Assembly (NCBI RefSeq): GCF_001905545.1
Contig: NZ_LIPD01000008.1
Span: 338,720 to 402,719, forward strand
Length of the DNA: 64,000 bases
Direction: 5' to 3'
Source of the DNA: Streptomyces sp. CB02056
GTDB taxonomy: Bacteria > Actinomycetota > Actinomycetes > Streptomycetales > Streptomycetaceae
The notes under the pieces were generated by a model that saw only the letters and a list, made by a program, of their open reading frames with translations, made no database searches and had not been told where the DNA came from. This document shows positions 40,002 to 48,570 of this stretch, in pieces; positions within the stretch are counted from its first letter, which is position 1; every line of letters begins with the position of its first letter. A program made the position numbers and the translations under genes.

Positions 40002-40757
40002 TCACGCCATCGAACGCATAGCACCGGCCTGGGTCAGCACGACCTCCGGGGCCTGGGAATCGGGCAGCCACGGGCCGTACGACGCCTCCCGGCGCAGCAG
40101 CGGGACGGCGGCACCGGACGGGCGGGAACGGGCCCGGCCGAGCCGGGGCCAGGGCAGCCGGGCGGCCTCCCGCAGCGGGCCGGTCCAGTCGTCCGGCGGA
40201 CAGGACGGGGCGTCCAGGCAGTACCGCAGCAGCTCGGCGGTCACCCGGGCGTCGCCCAACGCGGTGTGCGCCGGGTACCAGCCGAGGTCCGCCGCCTCCA
40301 CGCAGGCCGCCAGACCGTGGCTCCGGGCCTCCGGCAGGTGGGCGCGGGCCAACCGCATCGTGCACAGCAGCGGGACGGGCGGCAGCGGCACCCCGATCCG
40401 GGCGAACTCGCGATCCAGGAACGCGTGGTCGCAGCTGACGTGGTGACCGACCAGCACCCGGCCGGCCAGCAGCCCCAGCAGCCACGGGGCGATCTCGCGG
40501 AAGCGCGGGGCGCCCTCGACGTCGCACTGGCGTATCCGGTGCACATGGGTCGGGCCGACCGGGCCCAGCGGGTCCAGCAGGGTGGCGAACTCCCCCTCGG
40601 CGCGGAGCCGCTCGTCGAGCAGCACCACCGCGACCTCGACCACCCGGTGCCGCCACGGGCTGCGGCCGGTCGCCTCCACGTCCACCACGGCGAAGCCCCG
40701 GGGGGCCGTCCGGAACTCCGGGGCTCCGGGGGCCCCAGGGACAGGACCGGGAAGCAT
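40002..40757 (-). CDS. DEDDh-type 3'-5' exonuclease
   Basis: A 251-residue exonuclease of the DnaQ/epsilon class. Motif I is FAVVDVEATGRSPWRHRVVEVAVV (Asp and Glu in DVEAT), motif II is VGHHVSCDHAFLDREFAR, and motif III is the DEDDh HTALGDARVTAELL with catalytic His and Asp. The C-terminal 55 residues (REAARLPWPRLGRARSRPSG) are variable. In actinomycetes, standalone proteins of this kind are thought to act in proofreading or repair. The start is uncertain because the N-terminus is Pro/Gly-rich. It lies between rex and the glutaredoxin-like gene on the same strand but is separated from each by more than 100 bases. Confidence 0.85.
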   Translation of the reverse strand: MLPGPVPGAPGAPEFRTAPRGFAVVDVEATGRSPWRHRVVEVAVVLLDERLRAEGEFATLLDPLGPVGPTHVHRIRQCDVEGAPRFREIAPWLLGLLAGRVLVGHHVSCDHAFLDREFARIGVPLPPVPLLCTMRLARAHLPEARSHGLAACVEAADLGWYPAHTALGDARVTAELLRYCLDAPSCPPDDWTGPLREAARLPWPRLGRARSRPSGAAVPLLRREASYGPWLPDSQAPEVVLTQAGAMRSMA

Positions 40758-40952
40758 GGCGCACTCCTCGTGTACTCAGCCCCCCACGGGCGCAAACGCG
40801 TTCGATCGTAAGCCGACCAACCCGCCCCGTCCCAAGCCGGAACGGAGTGTCTTTGGCAACGATTCGGCGAACCGCCCCCGCCGATCGGCGGGGGGCCGGT
40901 GCGCGGACGAACACGCGGTCAGACCCCGCTCAGCCGCCGCCCGGCCGCACAC

Positions 40953-41246
40953 TCAGCCGCCGAGGGCGGTGCGCAGCCGGCGCTCGTCGACCCGCCAGAA
41001 GTCGTGCTGGCGACCGTCGATCAGGGTGACCGGAATCTGCTCCCAGTAACGGCGGTACAGCTCCTCGTCCCGGGTGATGTCCCGCTCCTCGAAGGACGCG
41101 CCCAACTCCCCCGTCACCCGGAGGATCACCTCGCGGGCCTCGTCGCACAGGTGGCAGCCGGGCTTGCCGACCAGGGTCACGGTCCGGCCCGCGGGCTCGG
41201 GGCTCTTACGTCGCAGCAGTGGGCTCACCACCCCATTCTCCGCCAT
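40953..41246 (-). CDS. Glutaredoxin-like thiol-disulfide protein
   Basis: A 97-residue protein of the glutaredoxin/DUF836 family with the redox motif GKPGCHLCDEAREVI (CxxC), followed by the thioredoxin-fold strand FEERDITRDEEL and the cis-proline loop IPVTLIDGRQHDFWRVDERRLRTAL. It is small and cytoplasmic. The start MAENGVVSPLLRRK at 41246 was chosen over an upstream in-frame ATG at 41291. Its position near the haem genes and the HAD phosphatase resembles the S. coelicolor bldN neighbourhood from memory. Substrate unknown. Confidence 0.85.
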   Translation of the reverse strand: MAENGVVSPLLRRKSPEPAGRTVTLVGKPGCHLCDEAREVILRVTGELGASFEERDITRDEELYRRYWEQIPVTLIDGRQHDFWRVDERRLRTALGG

Positions 41247-41348
41247 GGCGCCCACCCGCCCCCGGGGCCCGCGCCCGGTGGAGCTGTTCACCCCGCGGGC
41301 ACGGCTGCGTCACGGCCGCCGGGCGCCCGGCTGGCTATCCTCGATGAC

Positions 41349-42380
41349 ATGGCCGTGCTCAGAAGGCTCACCCAGGCAAGGCGTTCCAGCAGCGAGCGGA
41401 GCGCCCTGGCCGGCGAAGCCGCGGCCGAGGCGGCCGAGGCCGCGCTGCGGGCCGAGCCGGCACCCGACGCCGGGCCCCGGGACACCGCCGGACCAGGCGG
41501 CAGCACCGGCCCCGGGGACGCCGCCGGGCCGGACGCACCGGCCGCGGCCAAGCCCGGACGGACCCCCAAGGCCCCCGCCGAGAACCACACCCCGGACCCG
41601 GACGACCCCCGCGCCGCCGCCTTCTTCGACTGCGACAACACCATCCTGCGCGGCGCCGCGATCTTCTACCTCGGCGTCGGCCTCTACCGCCGCGGCTTCC
41701 TCACCCGCCGCGACATCGCCCGCTTCGCCTGGCAGCAGGCCTGGTTCCGGCTGCACGGCACCGAGGACCCGGACCACATCTCGGACGCCAAGCAGTCCGC
41801 CCTCGGCATCGTGGCCGGCAAGCCCACCGCCGACCTGGAGGCGATCTGCGAGGAGATCTTCGAGGAGGTCGTGGCCGACAAGATCTGGCCGGGCACCCGC
41901 GCCCTGGTCCAGATGCACCTGGACGCCGGCCAGCGGGTCTGGCTGGTCACCGCCGCCCCGCTGGAGGTGGCCCGGATCATCGCCCGGCGGCTCGGCATGA
42001 CCGGCGCGCTGGGCACCGTCGCCGAGGCCAGGGACGGCCGCTACACCGGCCGACTGGTCGGCGACCTGCTGCACGGCCCGGCCAAGGCCGCCGCCGTCCG
42101 GGCCCTGGCCCGGCGCGAGCGCCTCGACCTCGACCGCTGCGCCGCCTACAGCGACTCGGCCAACGACATCCCGATGCTCTCGCTGGTCGGCCACCCGTAC
42201 GTGGTGAACCCGGACGGCGCGCTGCGGCGCCACGCCCGGGCCCAGGGCTGGCGGGTGCGGGACTTCCGGACCGGGCGCAAGGCGGCCCGGGTGGGGCTGC
42301 CGGCGGCGGCCGCGCTCGGGGTGCTGGCCGGCGCGGCGGCGGCCGGGGTGGCGCTGAACCGGCGCCGCCACCGGGCCTGA
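41349..42380 (+). CDS. HAD-IB family hydrolase (SerB-like) with low-complexity N-terminus
   Basis: A 343-residue HAD-superfamily phosphatase. Motif I is FFDCDNTILRG (nucleophile Asp of DCDNT), motif II is VWLVTAAPLEV, and motif IV is YSDSANDIPMLSLVGHP; the cap is helical (HAD-IB type). The first 75 residues are Ala/Gly/Pro-rich and probably disordered. The last 40 residues contain a possible membrane helix (VGLPAAAALGVLAGAAAAGVAL) ending in Arg-rich sequence, so it may be a tail-anchored membrane protein. Orthologues in actinomycetes sit next to bldN; the substrate is unknown, with phosphoserine-type substrates likely for the family. It diverges from the glutaredoxin-like gene. Confidence 0.88.
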   Translation: MAVLRRLTQARRSSSERSALAGEAAAEAAEAALRAEPAPDAGPRDTAGPGGSTGPGDAAGPDAPAAAKPGRTPKAPAENHTPDPDDPRAAAFFDCDNTILRGAAIFYLGVGLYRRGFLTRRDIARFAWQQAWFRLHGTEDPDHISDAKQSALGIVAGKPTADLEAICEEIFEEVVADKIWPGTRALVQMHLDAGQRVWLVTAAPLEVARIIARRLGMTGALGTVAEARDGRYTGRLVGDLLHGPAKAAAVRALARRERLDLDRCAAYSDSANDIPMLSLVGHPYVVNPDGALRRHARAQGWRVRDFRTGRKAARVGLPAAAALGVLAGAAAAGVALNRRRHRA

Positions 42381-42982
42381 ACCACCCGCCCGAACCCCGG
42401 CCCGGAACCCCGGCCCCGAACCTCGTGCCGGACGGCCGTCCGGGCCGCCGGAGGCTTTCCGGAAGCTTTCCGGAGACTCTCCGAGGCGCTCCGGGGCTCT
42501 CCGGGGCCGTTCGGAGGCCGCCCGGTCGGGCTCGCCCCGGCGGGTGAGCGGTCGTCAACAAGGCCTCTGACCTGGCCCCTCTTACGGGCGAACTCCCCGC
42601 CGTCACAGGGCAGTCCGCGTCACCTGCTCGAACCTGTCGCCCGGTGACCGGTTCTGATCGTTCGCCAGGCCGGGAAAGTCAGGGGTTGCCGAGCCCCAAG
42701 GCTGGGAAACCGCCCCCCAGGCCGCCAAATTGGTCACCCTGAGCGCCCGTTCGATCACGTTAAGCCGGATGAACGATGACAGCTCCGGTCAATGTCAGCC
42801 GAACATGCGCAACAAATGGATCCCAAACGACCACTTCGACCACACGGTGTAGCTGTCATTGCACAAAGCGTTATTCTCTCCTGGATGCACGTCACCACGC
42901 GTCCCGCTCGAACGGACGCTTCGGGGAGTGCTCTCCGCGCAGGCGGAGGTGATCCGTCCACAGTTCTGCCTCTGGGAGTCCC
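42381..42982 (+). other. 602-base non-coding region upstream of bldN
   Basis: No credible gene. Bases 42448-42505 carry a degenerate tandem repeat of about 10 bp around CTCTCCGGGG and CTTTCCGGAA. From about 42690 the region becomes unusually AT-rich, with GAACATGCGCAACAAATGG and CATTGCACAAAGCGTTATTC; this last stretch contains a TATTCT -10-like hexamer (42872-42877) about 105 bases before the bldN GTG. It is a likely AdpA/BldD-type control region by analogy with other bldN promoters; I cannot place individual sites. Confidence 0.5.
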
Positions 42983-43867
42983 GTGTACCCACCCGTCCGG
43001 AACGACGCGCCTGCACCCTCCCGCCCGTCGTCCGCGCCCCTGCGTCCCCGCACCGGCCTCCGCGACCGGCCGACCGCCGAGCGGCAGATCTCCACGGGCC
43101 TGACCCTGTTGCGCACCCTGCTCCGCAGCCAGTTCGCCGCCACGCCCCAACTCGCGCTCGCCGGCGGACCGTTCGTCCAGCCGCAGCCGCAGCCGCAGCC
43201 GCCCGGCCTGGCACTGCGCACCACCGCCGCCGGCTCGACCGGCACCGGCTCGCGCGGCCGTACCGGCAGCGCCGGCCGGGGCCGCGCCCGGACCGCGCCC
43301 AGCCCCGGCTACGAGACCGAGCACAACCCGATCATGGAGCTGGTCGAACGGGCCCAGGCCGGCGAGAGCGAGGCATTCGGCCGGCTCTACGACCACTACG
43401 CGGACACCGTCTACCGCTACATCTACTACCGGGTCGGCAGCCGGGCCACCGCCGAGGACCTCACCAGCGAGACCTTCCTGCGCGCCCTGCGCCGGATCGG
43501 CACCTTCACCTGGCAGGGCCGGGACTTCGGCGCCTGGCTGGTCACCATCGCCCGCAACCTGGTCGCCGACCACTTCAAGTCCAGCCGCTTCCGGCTGGAG
43601 GTCACCACCGGCGAGATGCTCGACTCCAACGAGTGCGAGCGCAGCCCCGAGGAGTCGGTGCTGGAGTCGCTCTCCAACGCCGCCCTGCTGGACGCGGTGC
43701 GCCGGCTCAACCCGCAGCAGCAGGAGTGCGTCACCCTGCGCTTCCTGCAGGGGCTGTCGGTGGCCGAGACGGCCCGGATCATGGGCAAGAACGAGGGCGC
43801 CATCAAGACCCTCCAGTACCGCGCCGTCCGCACCCTGGCCCGGCTGCTCCCGCCCGACGCGCGATGA
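42983..43867 (+). CDS. bldN: BldN, ECF sigma factor with an N-terminal pro-sequence
   Basis: A 294-residue extracytoplasmic-function sigma factor that drives aerial growth genes. The sigma2 region starts about residue 115 (NPIMELVERAQAGESEAFGRLY and later TAEDLTSETFLRALRRI), and sigma4 includes LNPQQQECVTLRFLQGLSVAETARIMGKNEGAIKTLQYRAVRTL. Residues 1 to about 105 are a Pro/Arg/Gly-rich pro-sequence, the hallmark of BldN, whose sigma in Streptomyces is made as an inactive precursor that is processed. The GTG at 42983 has a short-spaced GGGAG. It is followed by rsbN, its anti-sigma factor, and lies 10 kb from the chaplins and rodlins that BldN activates in S. venezuelae. Confidence 0.92.
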   Translation: MYPPVRNDAPAPSRPSSAPLRPRTGLRDRPTAERQISTGLTLLRTLLRSQFAATPQLALAGGPFVQPQPQPQPPGLALRTTAAGSTGTGSRGRTGSAGRGRARTAPSPGYETEHNPIMELVERAQAGESEAFGRLYDHYADTVYRYIYYRVGSRATAEDLTSETFLRALRRIGTFTWQGRDFGAWLVTIARNLVADHFKSSRFRLEVTTGEMLDSNECERSPEESVLESLSNAALLDAVRRLNPQQQECVTLRFLQGLSVAETARIMGKNEGAIKTLQYRAVRTLARLLPPDAR

Positions 43868-43985
43868 ACCGCGCCGAGGACGGCACCGGCTCCGTGCGGT
43901 CCGGCACCGTACGGTCCGGCCGGCCGTCATCGTTCGCGCCCGGCCGACACGTCAGGGTGAACGGTAGGTCCGATGATCTGCCGTG

Positions 43986-44014
43986 CGTAACCGACCGCCC
44001 GCACCGCTCGTTGG
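43986..44014 (+). promoter_or_regulatory. Candidate BldN-dependent promoter of rsbN
   Basis: CGTAAC (43986-43991), 17 nt and CGTTGG (44009-44014), about 134 bases before the rsbN GTG in a 280-base gap after bldN. In S. venezuelae rsbN is itself a sigma-BldN target, so this position is expected. Confidence 0.6.
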
Positions 44015-44147
44015 CCAACGTGCAAGCCCCCACCAGGCGTACGGTCAAGTCGAATTGCGGCCTATCACCCGATGGAGTGGCTTTGGCCAGCCGGGGCAAC
44101 CGTCCGGCGGGCCGGGCTGTCGACAACGACGAAGGGAGGTGTGGCCC

Positions 44148-45443
44148 GTGACGGCAAACGTGCTTGAGCACCGGCGGGCGAAGGCCTTCGCCGAGGCGCT
44201 GGAGGCCCACCAGGCGGAGCAACGCGCTGCGGCCAACGCCGAATCGGACAACACCGCTGCCACCGGCGCGGGTTCGGCCGCGATGGCCGGGCTGGTCGGA
44301 CTAGCCGACGCACTGGGGGCACTGCCCGGGCCGGTGCTGGACCGGGAGGTCCATACGGTCCAACGCGCCCAGCTGATGGCCGCGTTCGAGCAGGCCTTCG
44401 CCGGCGGGACGGGCACCCCGGTGCCCCGCCAGCGCCGCCACCGGGCGATCCGGACGGCGCCGCGCGGCCGCTGGAGCCGCCGGTTCGCGATCGGCGGGCT
44501 GGTCGCCGGGCTCGCCGTCGGCAGCCTGGCCGGCGTCGCCGCGGCCAGCTCCAACGCCCTTCCCGGGGACAGCCTGTACGGCCTCAAACGCGGCTTGGAA
44601 GGGCTCCGGCTCGACTTCGCGGGCTCCGACTCCGAACGCGGCGAGATGCTGCTCGACAACGCGGCCACCCGGCTCGGCGAGGCCAAGACCCTGGTCGGCC
44701 GCACCGACCAGGCCGGCGCGCTCAGCCCGGCCACCGTCGAACAGGTCCGCCGCGCCCTGGACGACATGCACGCCGACGCCCTCAAGGGCCGCGAGCTGCT
44801 GCGCTCGGTCTACCGCAGCAACGGCTCGCTCGACCCGATGCGGGCCCTGGCCGGCTTCGCCCACGACGAGGACGGCCGGTGGAGCGAGCTGCAGGGCCGG
44901 CTGCCCGTCCAGCTCACCCAGCAGGCCGACCTGGTGAACCGGCTCTTCGACGACATAAGCGAGGACGTCGCGCCCCTGCGCCTGGTCCTGCCCCCCGCTC
45001 AGAGCGGTGGCGCGGCCGGCGACGGAGCGGGCGACGGTTCGTCCCACTCGACCGGTGGTTCCCCGGCCGGCTCCCCGGCGGCCGGCTCCGGCACCTCGGC
45101 CGGCACCGACCAGGCCCCGGGCTCCGGCGCCGCCGGCAACCGCCCCGGCGCCACCGAGCACGCCCCGGCCTACCCCGGCGCCGGTGCCTCCGGCAACGGC
45201 GGCAAGGGCGGTGTCCTGCCGGACACCCTGCCCAGCAGCGCCCCCGACGCCGTCAACGGCCTGGTCGGCGGTCTCACCAGCGGGCTCACCGGCACCAAGC
45301 CCTCGCCGAGCGCCGACGCGGCCCCGGCGCAGGGACCGCAGCAGGCCTCGCCCAGCGCCCCGAACGCGGCCCAGCCGCAGGGCGTCGAGGTTCCCCCGCT
45401 GCTTCCGGACCTGCTGCCCGGGCTGCGCATCCTGGGCGGCTGA
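44148..45443 (+). CDS. rsbN: RsbN-like anti-sigma factor of BldN (DUF5667-type)
   Basis: A 431-residue single-pass membrane protein. The N-terminal 110 residues form the cytoplasmic sigma-binding part (VLEHRRAKAFAEALEAH); a transmembrane helix lies at about 112-133 (FAIGGLVAGLAVGSLAGVAA); and the extracytoplasmic part begins SSNALPGDSLYGLKRGLEGLRLDF, the DUF5667 signature. The last 150 residues are a Gly/Ser/Pro-rich extension ending PPLLPDLLPGLRILGG. GGGAGG (44134-44139) supports the GTG at 44148. It follows bldN with a 280-base gap containing its own BldN-type promoter, implying negative feedback. A terminator follows at 45458. Confidence 0.87.
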   Translation: MTANVLEHRRAKAFAEALEAHQAEQRAAANAESDNTAATGAGSAAMAGLVGLADALGALPGPVLDREVHTVQRAQLMAAFEQAFAGGTGTPVPRQRRHRAIRTAPRGRWSRRFAIGGLVAGLAVGSLAGVAAASSNALPGDSLYGLKRGLEGLRLDFAGSDSERGEMLLDNAATRLGEAKTLVGRTDQAGALSPATVEQVRRALDDMHADALKGRELLRSVYRSNGSLDPMRALAGFAHDEDGRWSELQGRLPVQLTQQADLVNRLFDDISEDVAPLRLVLPPAQSGGAAGDGAGDGSSHSTGGSPAGSPAAGSGTSAGTDQAPGSGAAGNRPGATEHAPAYPGAGASGNGGKGGVLPDTLPSSAPDAVNGLVGGLTSGLTGTKPSPSADAAPAQGPQQASPSAPNAAQPQGVEVPPLLPDLLPGLRILGG

Positions 45444-45457
45444 CAGCAGGGCGGTGG

Positions 45458-45489
45458 GGGCCCGGCGGAGTGCGATATCCGCCGGGCCC
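45458..45489. terminator. Terminator after rsbN
   Basis: A perfect 12-bp stem, GGGCCCGGCGGA with TCCGCCGGGCCC, has an 8-nt loop, 14 bases after the rsbN stop, between convergent genes. Confidence 0.8.
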
Positions 45490-45495
45490 TCGCCG

Positions 45496-45556
45496 TCCCC
45501 AGGAAACCCCAGGAAACCCCGGGGAACCCCGGGAACCCCCGGGAACCCCCGGGTTC
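45496..45556. repeat. Degenerate tandem repeat between rsbN and the acyltransferase gene
   Basis: About six imperfect 9-11-bp units of the types CCCCAGGAAA and CCCCGGGAAC in a row, with no coding value. It occupies the rest of the convergent gap. Confidence 0.6.
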
Positions 45557-45558
45557 TC

Positions 45559-46566
45559 CTAGAAGAACACCGAACGCCGCTGCACCAGCAGCTCGTAGAG
45601 GGTGTGCTGGATGGTCTCGCGCACCTCGTCGGCCAGGTCGAAGACCAGCATCGGGTCGTCCGCCGCCTCCACCGGGTAGGTGTCGGTGGCGATCGGCTCG
45701 CCGAAGCGGATCGTCCACTTGGTCGGCAGCGGCAGCGCCCCGAGCGGGCCCAGCCACGGGAAGGTCGGGGTGATCGGCACGTACGGCAGGCCCAGCAGCC
45801 GGGCCAGCGTCTTCACGTTGCCGATCATCGGGTAGGTCTCCTCCGCCCCGACGATCGAGCAGGGCACGATCGGCACCCGCGCCCGCAGTGCCGAGGAGAC
45901 GAAGCCGCCGCGGCCGAACCGCTGGAGCTTGTAGCGCTCGGAGAACGGCTTGCCGATGCCCTTGAAGCCCTCCGGCCAGACCCCGACCAGTTCGCCGCGC
46001 TCCAGCAGGGCCTGGGCGTCCTCGTTGCAGGCCAGGGTGTGGCCGGCCTTGCGGGCCAGCTCGTTGACGCCGGGCAGCACGAAGACCAGGTCCGCGGCGA
46101 GCATCCGCAGGTGCCGCCGGGCGGGGTGGTGGTCGTGGACGGCCACCTGGGTCATCAGGGCGTCGAGCGGGATCGTCCCGGAGTGGTTGGCGACGATCAG
46201 CGCGCCGCCCTCGGCCGGGATGTGCTCCGCGCCCTGGACGTCGATCCGGAAGTACTTCTCGGCCAGCGGGCGCAGCAGCGAGAGCAGCACCTCCTCGGTG
46301 AGCTCCCGGTCGAAGCCGAACTCGTCCACCTCGTAGTCGCCGGTCACCCGGCGGCGCAGGAAGGCCAGCCGCTCGGCGGCGCGGCCCTCCCAGCCCTTGC
46401 CGAACAGCCGGGTGGCGGCCGGGCCGAGCGGGCCGGCCAGCGCCCCGCCGACGGCCTCGGCGAGCCGGTCGGCCGGATTCGGCCCCTCGGGCGACGTCCA
46501 GCTGGGGGCCGTCTCGATCGGGATGACCTTGGCCTCGCCCGGAGCGTTCTCGGCTGCGGCACTCAT
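45559..46566 (-). CDS. PlsC-like lysophospholipid acyltransferase
   Basis: A 335-residue glycerolipid acyltransferase-like protein. The acyltransferase motif is VANHSGTIPLDALM (His and Asp of the HxxxxD-type motif, with two extra residues between), and the glycine-rich motif is VGVWPEGFKGIGKPFSERYKLQRFGRGGFVSSAL, followed by VPCSIVGAEETYP. The N-terminal 90 residues are variable. No clear transmembrane helix is needed for the family. It starts 7 bases after the stop of the SDR/epimerase gene and is co-transcribed with it. The exact acyl acceptor is unknown, with lysophosphatidate most likely. Confidence 0.85.
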   Translation of the reverse strand: MSAAAENAPGEAKVIPIETAPSWTSPEGPNPADRLAEAVGGALAGPLGPAATRLFGKGWEGRAAERLAFLRRRVTGDYEVDEFGFDRELTEEVLLSLLRPLAEKYFRIDVQGAEHIPAEGGALIVANHSGTIPLDALMTQVAVHDHHPARRHLRMLAADLVFVLPGVNELARKAGHTLACNEDAQALLERGELVGVWPEGFKGIGKPFSERYKLQRFGRGGFVSSALRARVPIVPCSIVGAEETYPMIGNVKTLARLLGLPYVPITPTFPWLGPLGALPLPTKWTIRFGEPIATDTYPVEAADDPMLVFDLADEVRETIQHTLYELLVQRRSVFF

Positions 46567-46573
46567 CGCGGGT

Positions 46574-47695
46574 TCAGCTCCTCGGTCGGCGGGGGCGGTT
46601 CGGTACGGCGTCCGGACCGGCGCCCGGCCCGGCGGGCCCGGCGGCTTCCGGGCCGAGCAGGGCGGTCAGCCGGTCGGTGACGGCGGCCAGCCGCTCGGGC
46701 GGCAGCAGGCCCGGCCCTCCGGCGGCGGCGAAGTCGGCGAAGGCCTCCGGAGTACTGAACGCCGGACGGTAGCCGAAGGTGTCGCGCAGCCGCGCGGTGT
46801 CCACCACCCGGCCGTGGGTGAGCAGCCGCAGCTGCTCGGGCGAGACGTCCACCAGCCGGGTCTGCCGGGCCAGCACGGCCATCCAGCTGACCGCGGGCAG
46901 CAGCAGCGGCAGGGTGGGCCGGCCGAGCCGGCGGGCGCACTGGGAGAGCAGCAGGACGCCCTCCCCCGCCACGTTGAAGGTCCCGGTGTTGACGGTGCCC
47001 GGCTCGGGCTCGTCGGCGGCCCGGCAGAGCACCGCGACGGCGTCGTCCTCGTGCACGAACTGCAGCCGCGGGTCGTAGCCGAGCACGGTCGGCAGCACGG
47101 GCAGCGCGAAGTACTCGCTGAGCGGGGTGTCCGCGTTCGGGCCGACGATGTTGGCGAAGCGCAGCACCGTCACCGCGACGTCCGGGCGGCGCCGGGCGAA
47201 GCCGCGGACGTAGCCCTCGACCTCCGCCGCGTCCTTGGCGAAGCCGCCGCCGGGCGGGTCCTTGGGCTGCATCCGCTCGCTGAACACCGCCGGGTCGCGG
47301 GGCGCGGAGCCGTAGACGCCGGTGGTGGACTTCACCACCAGCCGGCGCACCCCGGGGGCCTTCTGGCAGGCGCCGAGCAGCTGCATGGTGCCGATCACGT
47401 TGGACTCCTTCACCGCGGAGCGGTTGGTGGAGCCCAGGCCGGTGGCGCTGACGCTGAGGTGCACCACGGTGTCCACCCGGTGCTCGGCGAGCACCCGGGA
47501 GAGCGCCGGACGGCGCAGGTCGAGCTGGTGGAAGCGGTACGGGGCGGCCGGGCCGGACGGCTCCTCGGGCGGCAGCCGGGGCGGCTGCACGTCCACGCCG
47601 ACCACCAGGTCGACGCCCGGCCGGCGGCGGACCTCGGCGGCGAAGCGGGCACCGAGCCGGCGCGCCACGCCGGTGACGAGCACGACCACGCCCAC
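46574..47695 (-). CDS. NAD-dependent epimerase/dehydratase (extended SDR)
   Basis: A 373-residue extended short-chain dehydrogenase. The GTG start (VGVVVLVTGVARRLG) places the dinucleotide-binding strand at the N-terminus, with TGVARRLGARFA as a variant of the TGxxGxxG motif; VVHLSVSATGLGSTNR and NVIGTMQLLGACQ follow; KSTTGVYGSAP holds the catalytic Ser/Thr-Tyr region, although the Tyr-x-x-x-Lys pair is not clear. The ending (PDAVPNRPRRPRS) is Arg/Pro-rich. It is the first gene of a two-gene unit with the acyltransferase. In S. coelicolor a similar pair exists near bldN, from memory. Substrate unknown. Confidence 0.8.
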   Translation of the reverse strand: MGVVVLVTGVARRLGARFAAEVRRRPGVDLVVGVDVQPPRLPPEEPSGPAAPYRFHQLDLRRPALSRVLAEHRVDTVVHLSVSATGLGSTNRSAVKESNVIGTMQLLGACQKAPGVRRLVVKSTTGVYGSAPRDPAVFSERMQPKDPPGGGFAKDAAEVEGYVRGFARRRPDVAVTVLRFANIVGPNADTPLSEYFALPVLPTVLGYDPRLQFVHEDDAVAVLCRAADEPEPGTVNTGTFNVAGEGVLLLSQCARRLGRPTLPLLLPAVSWMAVLARQTRLVDVSPEQLRLLTHGRVVDTARLRDTFGYRPAFSTPEAFADFAAAGGPGLLPPERLAAVTDRLTALLGPEAAGPAGPGAGPDAVPNRPRRPRS

Positions 47696-47847
47696 GGTGC
47701 TGCACCCCCGTTCCCTCGGCCCGAGCGGCCTGCGTGCACCGTACCGCGCCGCCCCGCGGGGCCGTGAAACGACACCGCCCGCCCAGGCCACGACGGGCCT
47801 GGACGGGCGGTGGAAGCGCTGGGCGCGCTAGGCGCGGCCGGGGCCGC

Positions 47848-47946
47848 TTACTTCTTGTTACGACGCTGAACGCGAGTGCGCTTGAGAAGCTTGCGGTGCT
47901 TCTTCTTGGCCATACGCTTGCGACGCTTCTTGATGACAGAGCCCAC
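47848..47946 (-). CDS. Tiny basic AURKAIP1/COX24-domain protein (32 residues)
   Basis: A 32-residue, strongly basic protein: GTG start, VGSVIKKRRKRMAKKKHRK, then LLKRTRVQRRNKK. It matches the bacterial AURKAIP1/COX24 small-protein family, whose actinobacterial members were found as a ribosomal small-subunit protein (bS22) in mycobacteria. GAGGGTT precedes the GTG at 47946. It is convergent with nothing nearby; an HTH gene lies upstream on the same strand. It is below the size limits of most gene callers. Confidence 0.85.
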   Translation of the reverse strand: MGSVIKKRRKRMAKKKHRKLLKRTRVQRRNKK

Positions 47947-48095
47947 GGAACAACCCTCGCTCACTGAGACTCTCGCCCGTGAGAGACGGAGTCCATACGA
48001 CTGACGTGAGGGCCTAGCCTACCGTCGATGGTGCGAAGGCCGTAATCGTGTTCCCCGGGACCGGGAAACTCGCGGGAAATCCACGGCGAACGGGG

Positions 48096-48120
48096 GCGGG
48101 TCCAACGGTCGTGGACCCGC
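48096..48120 (-). terminator. Terminator after the HTH gene
   Basis: A perfect 9-bp stem, GCGGGTCCA with TGGACCCGC, has a 7-nt loop, 15 bases after the HTH gene stop. The flanking GGG/CCC can extend it. Confidence 0.65.
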
Positions 48121-48135
48121 ACCCGCGCGCCGCCG

Positions 48136-48345
48136 CTACGCGCTCTCGAGCCGCACGTAGGACTCCTTGAGGTACTCGTGCACCGCCTGCTGGGGCACCC
48201 GGAAGGACCGTCCGACCCGGATGGCCGGCAGCTCTCCGCTGTGCACCAGCCGGTACACCGTCATCTTGGACACCCGCATGACCGCGGCGACCTCCGCCAC
48301 GGTCAGGAAGACGACTTCCTGAAGGGGGCGCTCGACGGAACTCAT
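48136..48345 (-). CDS. Small excisionase-type helix-turn-helix DNA-binding protein
   Basis: A 69-residue MerR/excisionase-like wHTH protein: LQEVVFLTVAEVAAVMRVSKMTVYRLVHSGELPAIRVGRSFRVPQQAVHEYL is one complete helix-turn-helix with a wing. Two starts, ATG 48345 (MSSVERPLQ) and 48351, are possible; 48345 has GGGTG at 6 bases. In streptomycetes a very similar small HTH protein near bldN is linked to development (SCO3328, from memory). It is probably transcribed alone, with a hairpin after it and 225 bases of non-coding DNA upstream. Confidence 0.88.
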   Translation of the reverse strand: MSSVERPLQEVVFLTVAEVAAVMRVSKMTVYRLVHSGELPAIRVGRSFRVPQQAVHEYLKESYVRLESA

Positions 48346-48570
48346 GACCATCACCCGACCCTTACCCGTGTGCAAGGCACCGGCTTCCCCTCCGGTGACT
48401 CCACCGGCACACGTGTATCCCCAGAGTAGTTATGGGTGGTACCAGTGGGAAGAGGGGAAGTGCAGTCCTCGTACGGTGGGAGATAGGACGGTTGCAGTAC
48501 GTCGCCGCTCTGCGGATGGCACCGCCCGGCGTACGCACCTCCCGGGCTGGGCACTTCCGGGACGGCGGGT

